From: Akkermansia muciniphila
GTDB taxonomy: Bacteria; Verrucomicrobiota; Verrucomicrobiia; Limisphaerales; SIAT01
DNA: 40,798 bases
Direction of reading: 5' to 3'
NCBI GenBank assembly: GCA_945860945.1
Contig: CAMASG010000019.1
Span: forward strand, 1 to 40,798
This document shows positions 26,775-34,708 of the stretch, piece after piece. The position numbers and the translations under genes were made by a program. The number at the start of each line of letters is the position of its first letter. Within the stretch, counting starts at the first letter, position 1. A model generated the notes under the pieces. The model made no database searches and had not been told where the DNA came from. It saw only the letters and a program-made list of their open reading frames with translations.

Positions 26775-26802
26775 TTGACATTCGGCCGTCAAAGTTAACA
26801 AT
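26775..26802 (+). promoter_or_regulatory. Candidate promoter for the methyltransferase gene
   Basis: A perfect -35 TTGACA (26775-26780) is followed by a 16-nt spacer and AACAAT (26797-26802). Transcription would start about 26809, right at the ATG at 26812, again implying a very short leader. It lies in the 86-bp divergent gap. Confidence 0.4.
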
Positions 26803-26811
26803 CGCGCGAGG

Positions 26812-27750
26812 ATGGCTGTTCCGAAGGAGAATTCCCCGAAGACGACGCCCGAGCAGGCCTGTGACCTGTGCGGTGGTGTGAATCATTTGCTCTTCGCCGA
26901 GAAAGGGCGCGGCAGCAGCGCGCTGCGAACGGTCATCTGCCGCGCTTGCGGATTGGTCCACACGAACCCGCGCCCGAGTGAGCAAGCGAACGCCGACTTT
27001 TATCACAAGGATTACTGGGGCCAATACAAGAGCCAGTCCGTGCCGGATGAGGCCTTCTTCCGCCGCCGCCTTCCAAAAATAAAGCCGCTGTTGCAACTGC
27101 TCCGGCCGCATCTGCGCCCCGGCGTGAAGGTGCTCGAGGTTGGCTGCGGCGTCGGCGCGTTGCTCTGGAGCATCAAGTCGCTCGTCGGCACCGGCACGTT
27201 CATCGGCGTGGAGCCGCACGACGGCCACGCGAAGTTCGCGCGCGAAGTGAAGGGCCTCGACGTGCGCAACGCGTTGCTCGAGGAAGTGGAAACGAGTTTG
27301 CCGCGCGCACACTTCGATCTCGTCGTGATGAACCACGTGCTCGAGCACACCGTGAGCCCGACGCAGACGCTCACCACACTCAAGCAACTCCTGCGTCCCG
27401 GCGGGTTGTTCGCCGCCGAGGTGCCGAACATCGAGGCGCCCGGTTCGCGGCTCTCGCACTTTTTCCACGTGGCGCATCACCACAATTTCTCGCCGCACAC
27501 GCTGCAGCGATTAGCGGTGAAATGCGGTTTCCGTACGCGCCAAGTCTCGGAGCTCGACGGCGATTTGCCGCGCACGCGGTTGCTCGGCATCTTCGAGAAC
27601 TCCACGCCGGATCCGGATGTGGCGCTTCATTTCATCCGCGACGACGCGGACGAGCGGGCGACTGCGTTGCGCCGATACGAGCGGTGGTACTGGCTCACCG
27701 GCGCGAGCTTGCGAAAGAAAATTACCCACTGGCAGCGCCAGCGGGCGTGA
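26812..27750 (+). CDS. Class I SAM-dependent methyltransferase with N-terminal zinc finger
   Basis: A 312-aa protein. Residues about 15-50 hold two CxxC knuckles (ACDLCGG and ICRACGLVHTNPRPSE). Such an N-terminal zinc module is usual in sugar C-methyltransferases and in related Methyltransf_13/23 proteins. The Rossmann methyltransferase core has motif I VLEVGCGVGALLWSI, then FIGVEPHDGHAKFAREV, FDLVVMNHVLEHTVSP and LLRPGGLFAAEVPNIEAP. The HHHNFSPHTLQRLAVKCGF stretch is typical of this group. The acceptor is unknown; modification of a cell-surface sugar or lipid is plausible. It stands alone between two minus-strand gene groups. Confidence 0.87.
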   Translation: MAVPKENSPKTTPEQACDLCGGVNHLLFAEKGRGSSALRTVICRACGLVHTNPRPSEQANADFYHKDYWGQYKSQSVPDEAFFRRRLPKIKPLLQLLRPHLRPGVKVLEVGCGVGALLWSIKSLVGTGTFIGVEPHDGHAKFAREVKGLDVRNALLEEVETSLPRAHFDLVVMNHVLEHTVSPTQTLTTLKQLLRPGGLFAAEVPNIEAPGSRLSHFFHVAHHHNFSPHTLQRLAVKCGFRTRQVSELDGDLPRTRLLGIFENSTPDPDVALHFIRDDADERATALRRYERWYWLTGASLRKKITHWQRQRA

Positions 27751-27786
27751 AGTCGGAATAATCTCAGCGCCGAAAGCGCGCGAGGT

Positions 27787-28407
27787 TTACTTGTCGGAAA
27801 GCTTCAGCAACTCCTCAGCGGACCACGGTGCTGTGCGGCTCTTCTCGGTGTCGCGAATCTTTTTGACTTGGTCGGGCGTGACGGCGGAGAAGGTGTGGTT
27901 CCAGTCCTTGTTGCGGCGGACGTAGCTGATGACCGAGGCGATCTGCTGGTCGGTCATGTTGTCCTTCCACGGCACCATGGCGTTGTTGAAGTCCAATCCG
28001 TTGACCTTGATCGGCCCTTGAATGCCGTGAAGCACGAGGCGGATAATGCGGTTCGGCCCTTCGGTCTTGACCCAATCGGATCCGGCGAGCGGCGGGAATT
28101 GTCCGGGCGAGCCGAGGCCGGAGGCTTGATGGCACGCGGCGCAGTTCTGACTGTAAAGCTTGCGGCCTTCGAGAAAGGCGATGCGCTCGGGATCTTTCGG
28201 CAGGAAATCTTCGAGCTGCTTGGTGGAAACGTAGGGTGCGAATACTTGAGCGGAGAATCCGCCGTCGCTCTCATCGAACTTGACCGTTCCGAAATACGCC
28301 ACGACAGCGAGGGCGACAATCACCCAGATGGGGAAGGCTCCAGCGGCGGCTTTCGGCTCAGCCGCTTCGGGCGGGAGCGATGAAAATTTTTGCGTGTCCG
28401 CGTTCAT
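27787..28407 (-). CDS. Single-haem membrane cytochrome c (CcoP-like position)
   Basis: A 206-aa protein with an N-terminal transmembrane anchor (IWVIVALAVVAYFGTVKF) and one haem c site, C89/C92/H93 (GRKLYSQNCAACHQ). The likely axial Met lies in FNNAMVPWKDNMTDQQIASV. It occupies the CcoP position after the CcoO-like gene (ATGA overlap) but has one haem instead of the two of canonical CcoP. It is the last gene of the act operon. The probable role is to pass electrons out of the complex to a soluble carrier or to another oxidase. Confidence 0.85.
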   Translation of the reverse strand: MNADTQKFSSLPPEAAEPKAAAGAFPIWVIVALAVVAYFGTVKFDESDGGFSAQVFAPYVSTKQLEDFLPKDPERIAFLEGRKLYSQNCAACHQASGLGSPGQFPPLAGSDWVKTEGPNRIIRLVLHGIQGPIKVNGLDFNNAMVPWKDNMTDQQIASVISYVRRNKDWNHTFSAVTPDQVKKIRDTEKSRTAPWSAEELLKLSDK

Positions 28408-29072
28408 TTCTTGGCAGGGGAATTGGTGCTGGGCGCCGAGAGCGTGGCCGGTTTGGGTTTGGTCGGCAACGGCGCCTCAAAGAGCGGCGCATCCGAACGC
28501 AGGCTGCGCAGGTAAGCAACCAGTGCGAGGGCATCGGCTTTCGGAACCATCTCGTAGCCTTCGATGCGCTTGGCTTCCACGTCCGGCAGTTTGAGGGCGT
28601 CCAGCGATGGCTTGGCGCCGATGGCGCGTTTCGTGAAGAGGAAACGATACGACGGCATCACGGAATTCTCGACCACGAGACGCGGCTTGTAGAGATGAAG
28701 GAGGTGCCAATTGTCGTCGATCTGACGCGCGCCGATGTTGGCGAGATCCGGTCCGATGCGCGAGGAGCCGAGCATCACCGGCGTGTCGAAGAGATAATCC
28801 TGCGCGACCGTGCGGCGCGCGCCCCAACCGCGGGCGATGTCCGCTCCCGGCCGCACCTGCTGCGTATGGCACGCGGCGCAGTTGTTCGCGCGATAGACAT
28901 CCGCGCCTTGCTGGGCGAGACCCGAGCGGGCGGATGGATAAATCTGACCGGTCTCCTCGATCTCGACCGGCTGGAGTTGGCCGAGCTGGAGTTGCGGCCA
29001 GACGACGAGTCCGAACCACGAGGTGGATAGCGCGGCGAAAATGCCGAACAGCAAAAGCGGGGCGTGATTCAT
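28404..29072 (-). CDS. ccoO: cbb3-type cytochrome c oxidase subunit II-like cytochrome c
   Basis: A 222-aa mono-haem membrane cytochrome. An N-terminal hydrophobic anchor is followed by the CcoO pattern: GADVYRANNCAACHTQQVRP (haem site C65/C68/H69), LGSSRIGPDLANIG, WHLLHLYKPRLVVENSVMPS with the likely Met ligand, and a C-terminal VPKADALALVAYLRSL. In normal cbb3 oxidases it feeds electrons to CcoN. Here the CcoN partner lacks most metal ligands, so this subunit probably relays electrons between ACIII and the last cytochrome of the operon. ATGA overlaps join it to both neighbours. Confidence 0.9.
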   Translation of the reverse strand: MNHAPLLLFGIFAALSTSWFGLVVWPQLQLGQLQPVEIEETGQIYPSARSGLAQQGADVYRANNCAACHTQQVRPGADIARGWGARRTVAQDYLFDTPVMLGSSRIGPDLANIGARQIDDNWHLLHLYKPRLVVENSVMPSYRFLFTKRAIGAKPSLDALKLPDVEAKRIEGYEMVPKADALALVAYLRSLRSDAPLFEAPLPTKPKPATLSAPSTNSPAKK

Positions 29073-30505
29073 CGGGCACCTCCGTTCGATTCAGCAGTGC
29101 AACTGGCGAGTGCGGCGCACGGGCAGAACCGGCTCGCGAGCAGCTTCACCAGATTTACCACCAAGAGCAGTGAGCTGGCCAGCCAGAGAATCTCACCGAT
29201 CGTGGTGATGCGGTAAGCCCTCATCGCTGTGCGGGAGATTTGATTGAAGTCAGCGCTCGGATCGAGCAATCCCATCCACTGCTGCCAACCGGCGAACGCC
29301 AGCGGCAGCGCTACGAGCATCACGCCCGCCACAGCGAGCTTGTGGTGCCATTTCATGGGGTTGGCGCACGGCCAATCCGCATCGGCCAACCGCGGCACGA
29401 TGTGGTAAATCGCGGCGAACATCGCCATCGAAAACGCGCCGTAGAAAGCGATGTGCTTCACCGCGGCGCTGTAGTAGGTGAATTGAACCGCTTCGCTGAT
29501 GAGCGGGTTTATCGCCATCACCAGCGTCGCCAGAAGATAGAAGACCAAACCGGACCCCGCGAAGGCCAGCACGCGGCAATCGGCGCCGAACACTCGCTGA
29601 CCGCCGGCTGTGACGTGGAGATTCCACGCCACGACGAACAGCGGGAAGATCATCAACAGGCTTGCGAAGCTGCTCATCCGCACCATCCAGAGCGGCAACG
29701 GTGCGCCGCTGTGCAGGCCGGTCCAACCGCCGAGCACGAGCAGCATCCAGAAACCGATCTGCGCGTAACCGCGGCTGTAGAGCGGGCGATTGAGCAGCTT
29801 CGGCACGAGATAGAAAATCACCGCCAACGCTGCGCCGCCGAGCCAGATTTCGCGGAGCACCGCACCCGCCCACGCGTTGATGGCCGCCTGCGCGACGCCG
29901 CGCACGGGGTTAATCAAGAGGAGGCTGTGCACGGTGAGATACGCCCACGGCAACGCAAACAGGCCCGCGAGCAGATACCACTGCGAGACGTAGCTGTCGC
30001 GCTCGCGGCGTTGCAAATAGGTCGCGACCGCGCAGAGGGCGATGGCCGTGTAGGCGGTGAGCAGCGCCGGCACTGCGTAGGACGGAAACTCAAAACCTTC
30101 GTAGCCGCTGCTGTCACCAGCGAGAATGCCGCCGACACCGACCGTCACAGCGAGGTTCCAGATGATTGCACCGAGCAACGCGACGATCGGCCGAACGAGC
30201 GGCGTGCCACCGAGGCGTGCGAGCATCCAGAGCGTGACGCCGAGAATCGCTTGAGCGGCGAATCCGAAGAGGAATGCGTTGCTGGAAGCGGCGAGGATGC
30301 GGCCGTAGGTCAACTCAGCACCGCGCACGAGCAGCAGCGGTTGGTGCATCTTGAGCGAAGCAATCAATCCGAGCGAACCGGAGGCGACCAACCAGAGCAA
30401 CGCGCTGGTGAAAAGGAACAGTACCGGGGCGCGGCACGATGCGTCCACTTCCGCGGAGGCGGCTGGGGCGTTCGCGCGCGATTCGGTTTGGGTCGAGAGG
30501 CTCAT
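29069..30505 (-). CDS. CcoN-like haem-copper oxidase subunit I homologue lacking most metal ligands
   Basis: A polytopic protein of about 12 hydrophobic segments, 478 aa from ATG 30505 (the track's TTG adds one residue; numbering follows the track). CcoN landmarks are conserved: TYGR(67-70)...NAFLFGF, FYLVPKLLNRPLYS (232-245), FW (253-254) and YHIVPR (368-373). Lining these up, the low-spin haem ligand (family RPLHTNA) is S75, the CuB His of YGHN is absent (no His at 195-265), GPHHLHY is GLHSG (H266 kept, next is S267), the cross-linked Tyr is G260, and GHVHAG is VKHIA (only H352 kept). It should bind neither CuB nor haem b3. Encoded within the ACIII operon. Confidence 0.85.
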   Translation of the reverse strand: MSLSTQTESRANAPAASAEVDASCRAPVLFLFTSALLWLVASGSLGLIASLKMHQPLLLVRGAELTYGRILAASSNAFLFGFAAQAILGVTLWMLARLGGTPLVRPIVALLGAIIWNLAVTVGVGGILAGDSSGYEGFEFPSYAVPALLTAYTAIALCAVATYLQRRERDSYVSQWYLLAGLFALPWAYLTVHSLLLINPVRGVAQAAINAWAGAVLREIWLGGAALAVIFYLVPKLLNRPLYSRGYAQIGFWMLLVLGGWTGLHSGAPLPLWMVRMSSFASLLMIFPLFVVAWNLHVTAGGQRVFGADCRVLAFAGSGLVFYLLATLVMAINPLISEAVQFTYYSAAVKHIAFYGAFSMAMFAAIYHIVPRLADADWPCANPMKWHHKLAVAGVMLVALPLAFAGWQQWMGLLDPSADFNQISRTAMRAYRITTIGEILWLASSLLLVVNLVKLLASRFCPCAALASCTAESNGGAR

Positions 30506-30537
30506 CAAACAGTCGGGTTGATCAAACAGTCAGGTTG
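30504..30537. repeat. Tandem 17-bp duplication before the ccoN-like start
   Basis: ATCAAACAGTCGGGTTG (30504-30520) is followed at once by ATCAAACAGTCAGGTTG (30521-30537), with one mismatch. On the coding strand the repeat ends at the start codon: the start-proximal copy reads GATG and the other GATC. It probably arose by slippage and may space the start from the upstream gene. Confidence 0.7.
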
Positions 30538-30547
30538 GTGTTGCGCT

Positions 30548-30919
30548 TCACTCGAAATCAATCTTCGGCAACGGCGCGATGGATTTGTCCACGCGCTGCA
30601 GCAGGTTGCTGCGGCCGGCGGCGGGGTTGTCCCATTCCTTCACCGTGAGCTTCATCGCCTCGGCGACGGGCAGACGGACAATCTTGCGCACGGGATCGAG
30701 ACGGCCGTAGTGCGTGAGCGCCTCGGTGTTGGCGACGTTCAATTCAGCAAGCGCTTTCGCGCGTTCAGCACCGCGGGCTTCGCCAACGACTGAAGGCCGC
30801 GAGGGCGAATAGCGACTGATCACCCAACCGACGAGCACGGCGACGAGCACGACGCCGATAATCTCGCGGACGTAGCGGGACTTGGTGGCCTCTGCGGCCT
30901 TGTCAGTTCCGGTGTTCAT
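30548..30919 (-). CDS. Single-pass membrane protein of the act operon, unknown function
   Basis: A 123-aa protein. After a polar N-terminus comes one transmembrane segment (EIIGVVLVAVLVGWVISRYS) and then a periplasmic part with ALTHYGRLDPVRKIVRLPVA and EAMKLTVKEW. The YG-x-LD...VR-[IL]-P-x-x-x-AM pattern resembles small proteins that accompany ACIII and caa3-oxidase genes in several phyla (from memory of that family, not searched). Its start overlaps the actF stop (TAATG). It lies between actF and the ccoN-like gene, so it may bridge the two modules. Confidence 0.75.
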   Translation of the reverse strand: MNTGTDKAAEATKSRYVREIIGVVLVAVLVGWVISRYSPSRPSVVGEARGAERAKALAELNVANTEALTHYGRLDPVRKIVRLPVAEAMKLTVKEWDNPAAGRSNLLQRVDKSIAPLPKIDFE

Positions 30920-32130
30920 TAATGCTCGGCTCCCTGATGGTCACTCGCGGTACTCGGCCCGAGCGCTTCCTCGAACCGCGGATCTTTCTGCGGGTAAGGC
31001 GCGTGGGCGTGAAAATATTTGAGGAACACGAGGGCCAGCACGCCGCCGATGAACGCCATCGAGGCGAGATCGGTCAGCGCGAGGTGGATGCCGGTCGTGT
31101 GGAACACCGGCATGATGTTGTACTGCATGTCGAGGTAATGCATCAGCCAGACCCAGATGGCCATCGGGATCATCAGCTTAAGATTCAGCTTGGCGTCGAT
31201 GCGCAGCAGCAGCAGGAACGGTCCGAAGAAATGACCGAACACGGTGATCATTCCGACCGCCCACCACGTGCCTTGTTCGCGCAGCACGTACCAGAAAGTT
31301 TCCTCCGGCATGGCCGCGTTCCAGATCAGGAAGTACTGCGAGAAATGGATGTACGCGTAGAACACGGTGAAAGCAAAGAGCAGCACGCCCATGTCGTGAA
31401 ACTGGCGGCGGTGCAGGATCGGGATGTAGCCGCGGCGCTGCATCACCATCGCGATGATGTAAGCCGTGGCGAGTGTCGTCCAGACGCTGCCGGCGAAGTA
31501 ATACACACCGTACATCGTCGAGAAGAACTGGTGCTGGAGCGACTTCATCCAGTAAATCGCCGCGAGTGTGAGCGAGAAGGCGAAGATGAAGACGCCGCCG
31601 GCCGCCCATTTGCGCAGCGCGAAAGTGCATTCCACCGAACCGGTCTCGTCCTGCTTCAGCGACCAACTGCGAAGCTTGTAGCTCAGCAGTGTCCACGAAC
31701 CGAAGAGCACGGCGGCCATGATGTAGAACGTCGGCGGGTTGAAGAGCGCGACCTTCACGTGCAACGAGTGGTCCGTGTGCGGATCGATCGTCATCCACGG
31801 ATACAGCTGCGGCGCGAGCCACGCGATCGGGATGAAGAGCAGGCCCATCACCGGCAACAGGAAAGCGATGTGCTCGAGGAAACGGCGGATCGGCACCGAC
31901 CAATTCGAATCGAACAGGTGATGCAAAATCACGAGGAACATCGACCCGAGGCAGATGCTCAGGAAGAACATGAAGGAGACCAGATAGGAATAGCCGAACT
32001 GCTTCAGGTCCGAGAATGCTCCGACGACCAACCCGATGAAGCCGGCCACGACGAGCACGTACGGCAACTTGTCCCAGCCGGATCCCTCATGGGCGACGGT
32101 AGGCGTGGCGATAGCGGCAGGTGAGCTCAT
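30919..32130 (-). CDS. actF: Alternative complex III subunit ActF (quinol-binding membrane subunit)
   Basis: A 403-aa integral membrane protein with about ten helices, homologous to ActC/NrfD-like quinol-site subunits. Typical ActF stretches are GSMFLVILHHLFDSNWSVPI, RRFLEHIAFLLPVMGLLFIP, PHTDHSLHVKVALFNPPTFY and AGSVWTTLATAYIIAMVMQR. The core continues with FAFTVFYAYIHFSQYFLIW and EETFWYVLREQGTWW. It belongs to the inner-membrane part of ACIII, which oxidises quinol. Only 4 bp separate it from actE, and its stop overlaps the next start. Confidence 0.94.
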   Translation of the reverse strand: MSSPAAIATPTVAHEGSGWDKLPYVLVVAGFIGLVVGAFSDLKQFGYSYLVSFMFFLSICLGSMFLVILHHLFDSNWSVPIRRFLEHIAFLLPVMGLLFIPIAWLAPQLYPWMTIDPHTDHSLHVKVALFNPPTFYIMAAVLFGSWTLLSYKLRSWSLKQDETGSVECTFALRKWAAGGVFIFAFSLTLAAIYWMKSLQHQFFSTMYGVYYFAGSVWTTLATAYIIAMVMQRRGYIPILHRRQFHDMGVLLFAFTVFYAYIHFSQYFLIWNAAMPEETFWYVLREQGTWWAVGMITVFGHFFGPFLLLLRIDAKLNLKLMIPMAIWVWLMHYLDMQYNIMPVFHTTGIHLALTDLASMAFIGGVLALVFLKYFHAHAPYPQKDPRFEEALGPSTASDHQGAEH

Positions 32131-32134
32131 AGCC

Positions 32135-32749
32135 TTATTTCAATTGCGCGCGCTCGGCGGCGGAAAGTTCGTCCTCAAATCCAAGCCGGCTGCGCTGCAG
32201 AGCGCGCAGGTAGGCAACAATCGCCCAGCGGTCGTCGATCGCGATGTTCGAGCGGTAGCCGCCCATCAAATTGCGTCCGTCGGAGATGACGTGGAAAAGC
32301 TCGCCGTCCGGCAGCTTCACGATGCGTGCGTCGTGCAGGTTCGCGACCACGCCCATCGCGCCAATCTTTTTCGTGATGCCGTTGCCGTCGCCCTGCGCAC
32401 CGTGGCACGGCAGGCAGCTGATGGCGTAACGATCGCGGCCGCGAGCGAGCAGTTGCGGCGTGACCTTCACGGGCAGAAGCTCGACGAAGTTCGTCACACC
32501 CGACACGCGGCCGGTGTTCTTCGGCGTCGAGGCGAAAGGCGTGCCGCGAGCAATCGAACCCTCAACCGGAAGCTGCGAGCTGCGGCCGTTCGGCAGCAGC
32601 GCGTTCGGCTCCTGCGGGCGAAGCTTCGGCTGCCGATCCATGTCGGGGAAAATCTCCAGTGGCGGCTTGCGCGAGATGTCCCCGCGGAAACCGAGCACGC
32701 TCACCACGAGCGTCGCGACCAAAGTCAATCCGAGCACAAAGTAGCGCAT
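32135..32749 (-). CDS. actE: Alternative complex III subunit ActE (mono-haem cytochrome c)
   Basis: A 204-aa membrane-anchored cytochrome c. An N-terminal hydrophobic segment (YFVLGLTLVATLVVSVLGF) is followed by EIFPDMDRQPKLRPQ, the usual ActE opening, then one haem site C112/C115/H116 (YAISCLPCHGAQGDG). The likely Met ligand is in DGRNLMGGYRSNI. No lipobox Cys is seen, so the anchor is probably an uncleaved helix rather than a lipid. It accepts electrons from the ActA/ActB arm and hands them on. It lies 1 bp from actD. Confidence 0.93.
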   Translation of the reverse strand: MRYFVLGLTLVATLVVSVLGFRGDISRKPPLEIFPDMDRQPKLRPQEPNALLPNGRSSQLPVEGSIARGTPFASTPKNTGRVSGVTNFVELLPVKVTPQLLARGRDRYAISCLPCHGAQGDGNGITKKIGAMGVVANLHDARIVKLPDGELFHVISDGRNLMGGYRSNIAIDDRWAIVAYLRALQRSRLGFEDELSAAERAQLK

Positions 32750-32750
32750 G

Positions 32751-33281
32751 TTACTCCTCCACCTGCTCGATGTGCTTGCTGCCGGCCGTCTCCAGCAGCT
32801 TGCGGGTTTCTGTCTCCGAGTACTTGCTATCGGCCGTCTCGATGACGACGTAGAACTTGTCGTGCGTCACCTGCGCGAACCGGCGGTTCCGGAGCAGCGG
32901 ATGGTGCAGGCGCGGCAGGCCGTTGAGGAAAAGCATGCCGAAGATGGTCGCGAACGACGCGAAGAGAATCGTCATCTCGTAGCTCACTGGGAAAGCGAAG
33001 AGCGGGCTGAAGAGCGGTTTGCCGCCGACGATGATGCGGTAGTCGACCGCGTTCTGGAACCAGATCATCAGCATGCCGCCGGTGTATCCGCACACGCCGC
33101 CGATGAAAGTGAACCATCCGACGGGCGAGTTTTTAATTCCCATCGCCTCGTCCATCCCGTGTACGGGGAACGGCGTGTGGACATCCCAACTCTTGAAGCC
33201 GGCCGCGTTCACGGCGCGCGCTGCGGCCATCACGTCCGCCGGCGTGTCGAACTCCGCGATGACTCCGTAAGGCTTGCTCAT
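32751..33281 (-). CDS. actD: Alternative complex III subunit ActD (DUF3341)
   Basis: A 176-aa protein with the DUF3341 layout. A soluble N-terminal domain (YGVIAEFDTPADVMAAARAV, then SWDVHTPFPVHGMDEAMGI) is followed by two transmembrane helices (FTFIGGVCGYTGGMLMIWF and EMTILFASFATIFGMLFLNG). A short C-terminal tail contains HDKFYVVIE. It is a structural subunit of ACIII. The start codon overlaps the actC stop (TGATG). Confidence 0.94.
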   Translation of the reverse strand: MSKPYGVIAEFDTPADVMAAARAVNAAGFKSWDVHTPFPVHGMDEAMGIKNSPVGWFTFIGGVCGYTGGMLMIWFQNAVDYRIIVGGKPLFSPLFAFPVSYEMTILFASFATIFGMLFLNGLPRLHHPLLRNRRFAQVTHDKFYVVIETADSKYSETETRKLLETAGSKHIEQVEE

Positions 33282-34708
33282 CAGTGGTGCCCTCCCTTGG
33301 CGCCGCCCAGCGGGTGGTGCGGATCGGCCTGCGGCGTGACGCCTTTCACTTCAGCAATCGCGATCATTGGCAGGAACCGCATAAACAACAGGAACAGCGT
33401 GCAGAACAATCCGAAGCTGCCGACGAATGTCAGAATGTCCACGTAGGTCGGGCTGAAGTAACCCCAACTCGACGGCAGGTAATCGCGGTGCAGCGACGTC
33501 ACGATGATGACGAAGCGTTCAAACCACATCCCGATGTTCACGAAGATGGAGATGATGAACACCGCCACCAAGTTGGTGCGGATTGTCTTGAACCAGAAAA
33601 GCTGCGGGCAAATCACGTTGCACGAAATCATGCTCCAGTAAGCCCACCAGTACGGGCCGAACGCGCGGTTCTTGAAGGCGTACAGTTCGTTCGGGTTGCC
33701 GCCGTACCACGCGATGAAGAACTCCATCCCGTACGCGTAAGCGACAATCGAGCCGGTGGCCAACACCACTTTGCCCATCAAATCCACGTGACGCACCGTG
33801 ATCAAATCTTCCAGACCGAACAGCGTGCGGATCGGGATCATCAGCGTCAGCACCATGCCGAAGCCGGAGAAAATCGCGCCCGCGACGAAGTACGGCGGGA
33901 AGATCGTCGTGTGCCAACCCGGCACCTGCGACACGGCGAAGTCGAATGACACGATCGAGTGCACGGAGAGGACGAGCGGGGTGGAGAGACCGGCGAGCAG
34001 CAGGTACGCCTTCTCGTAGTTGCTCCAGTGGCGGTTCGAGCCGGTCCAGCCGAGCGCGAAGAAACCGTACGCGAACTTACGCACTTTGCTCGTCGCGCGG
34101 TCACGCATCGTGGCGAGGTCGGGGATGAGGCCAACGTACCAGAAGAGGAGCGAGACCGTGCCGTAGGTCGAGACCGCGAAAACGTCCCACAGCAGCGGGG
34201 AACGGAACTGCGGCCAGAGGCCGTTGCCGTTCGGCACCGGCGCCAAGAAAATCGGCGCAAGCCAAACGCGGCCGACGTGCACGAGCGGGAAAATACCGGC
34301 GCACGCCACAGCGAAGAGCGTCATGGCTTCCGCCGCGCGATTGATGGATGTGCGCCACTTCTGACGCAGCAGGAAAAGAATCGCTGAAATCAGCGTGCCG
34401 GCGTGGCCGATGCCGATCCAGAAAACGAAGTTCGTGATGTCCCACGCCCAGCCGGCAGGCTGGTTCAGACCCCACACGCCGACGCCGGTCGAGATGAGGT
34501 AGCCAATCATCGCGAACATCATTCCCGCCACGGAGGCGCTGATGAGGAAGGCCGGCCACCACCACTTGGGCGTGGGGCCTTCGACGATGGAAGCGACGCG
34601 GTCGGAAATCCAGCCGAGGCTGCGCTGGTTCAACACCAACGGCTCGCGCTCCAGCGCCTTGGGCGTGGAGCCTTTCGTGGCCCATTTATTCTCAACGACG
34701 GGAGCCAT
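33281..34708 (-). CDS. actC: Alternative complex III subunit ActC (NrfD/PsrC family)
   Basis: A 475-aa polytopic quinol-binding subunit. NrfD-family features are [60 protein letters not shown] with HVGRVW, and [40 protein letters not shown] and [19 protein letters not shown] follow. The [12 protein letters not shown] segment is characteristic of ActC. It is thought to carry the main quinol site and to pass electrons to the ActB iron-sulfur chain. Start and stop overlap neighbouring genes by one base. Confidence 0.95.
   Translation of the reverse strand: MAPVVENKWATKGSTPKALEREPLVLNQRSLGWISDRVASIVEGPTPKWWWPAFLISASVAGMMFAMIGYLISTGVGVWGLNQPAGWAWDITNFVFWIGIGHAGTLISAILFLLRQKWRTSINRAAEAMTLFAVACAGIFPLVHVGRVWLAPIFLAPVPNGNGLWPQFRSPLLWDVFAVSTYGTVSLLFWYVGLIPDLATMRDRATSKVRKFAYGFFALGWTGSNRHWSNYEKAYLLLAGLSTPLVLSVHSIVSFDFAVSQVPGWHTTIFPPYFVAGAIFSGFGMVLTLMIPIRTLFGLEDLITVRHVDLMGKVVLATGSIVAYAYGMEFFIAWYGGNPNELYAFKNRAFGPYWWAYWSMISCNVICPQLFWFKTIRTNLVAVFIISIFVNIGMWFERFVIIVTSLHRDYLPSSWGYFSPTYVDILTFVGSFGLFCTLFLLFMRFLPMIAIAEVKGVTPQADPHHPLGGAKGGHH

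Noticed and set aside
29240-30793. 517-aa plus-strand ORF opposite the ccoN-like gene
   Set aside because: Antisense artefact; Glu/Arg/His-rich with no motif, whereas the minus-strand frame has family landmarks and operon overlaps.
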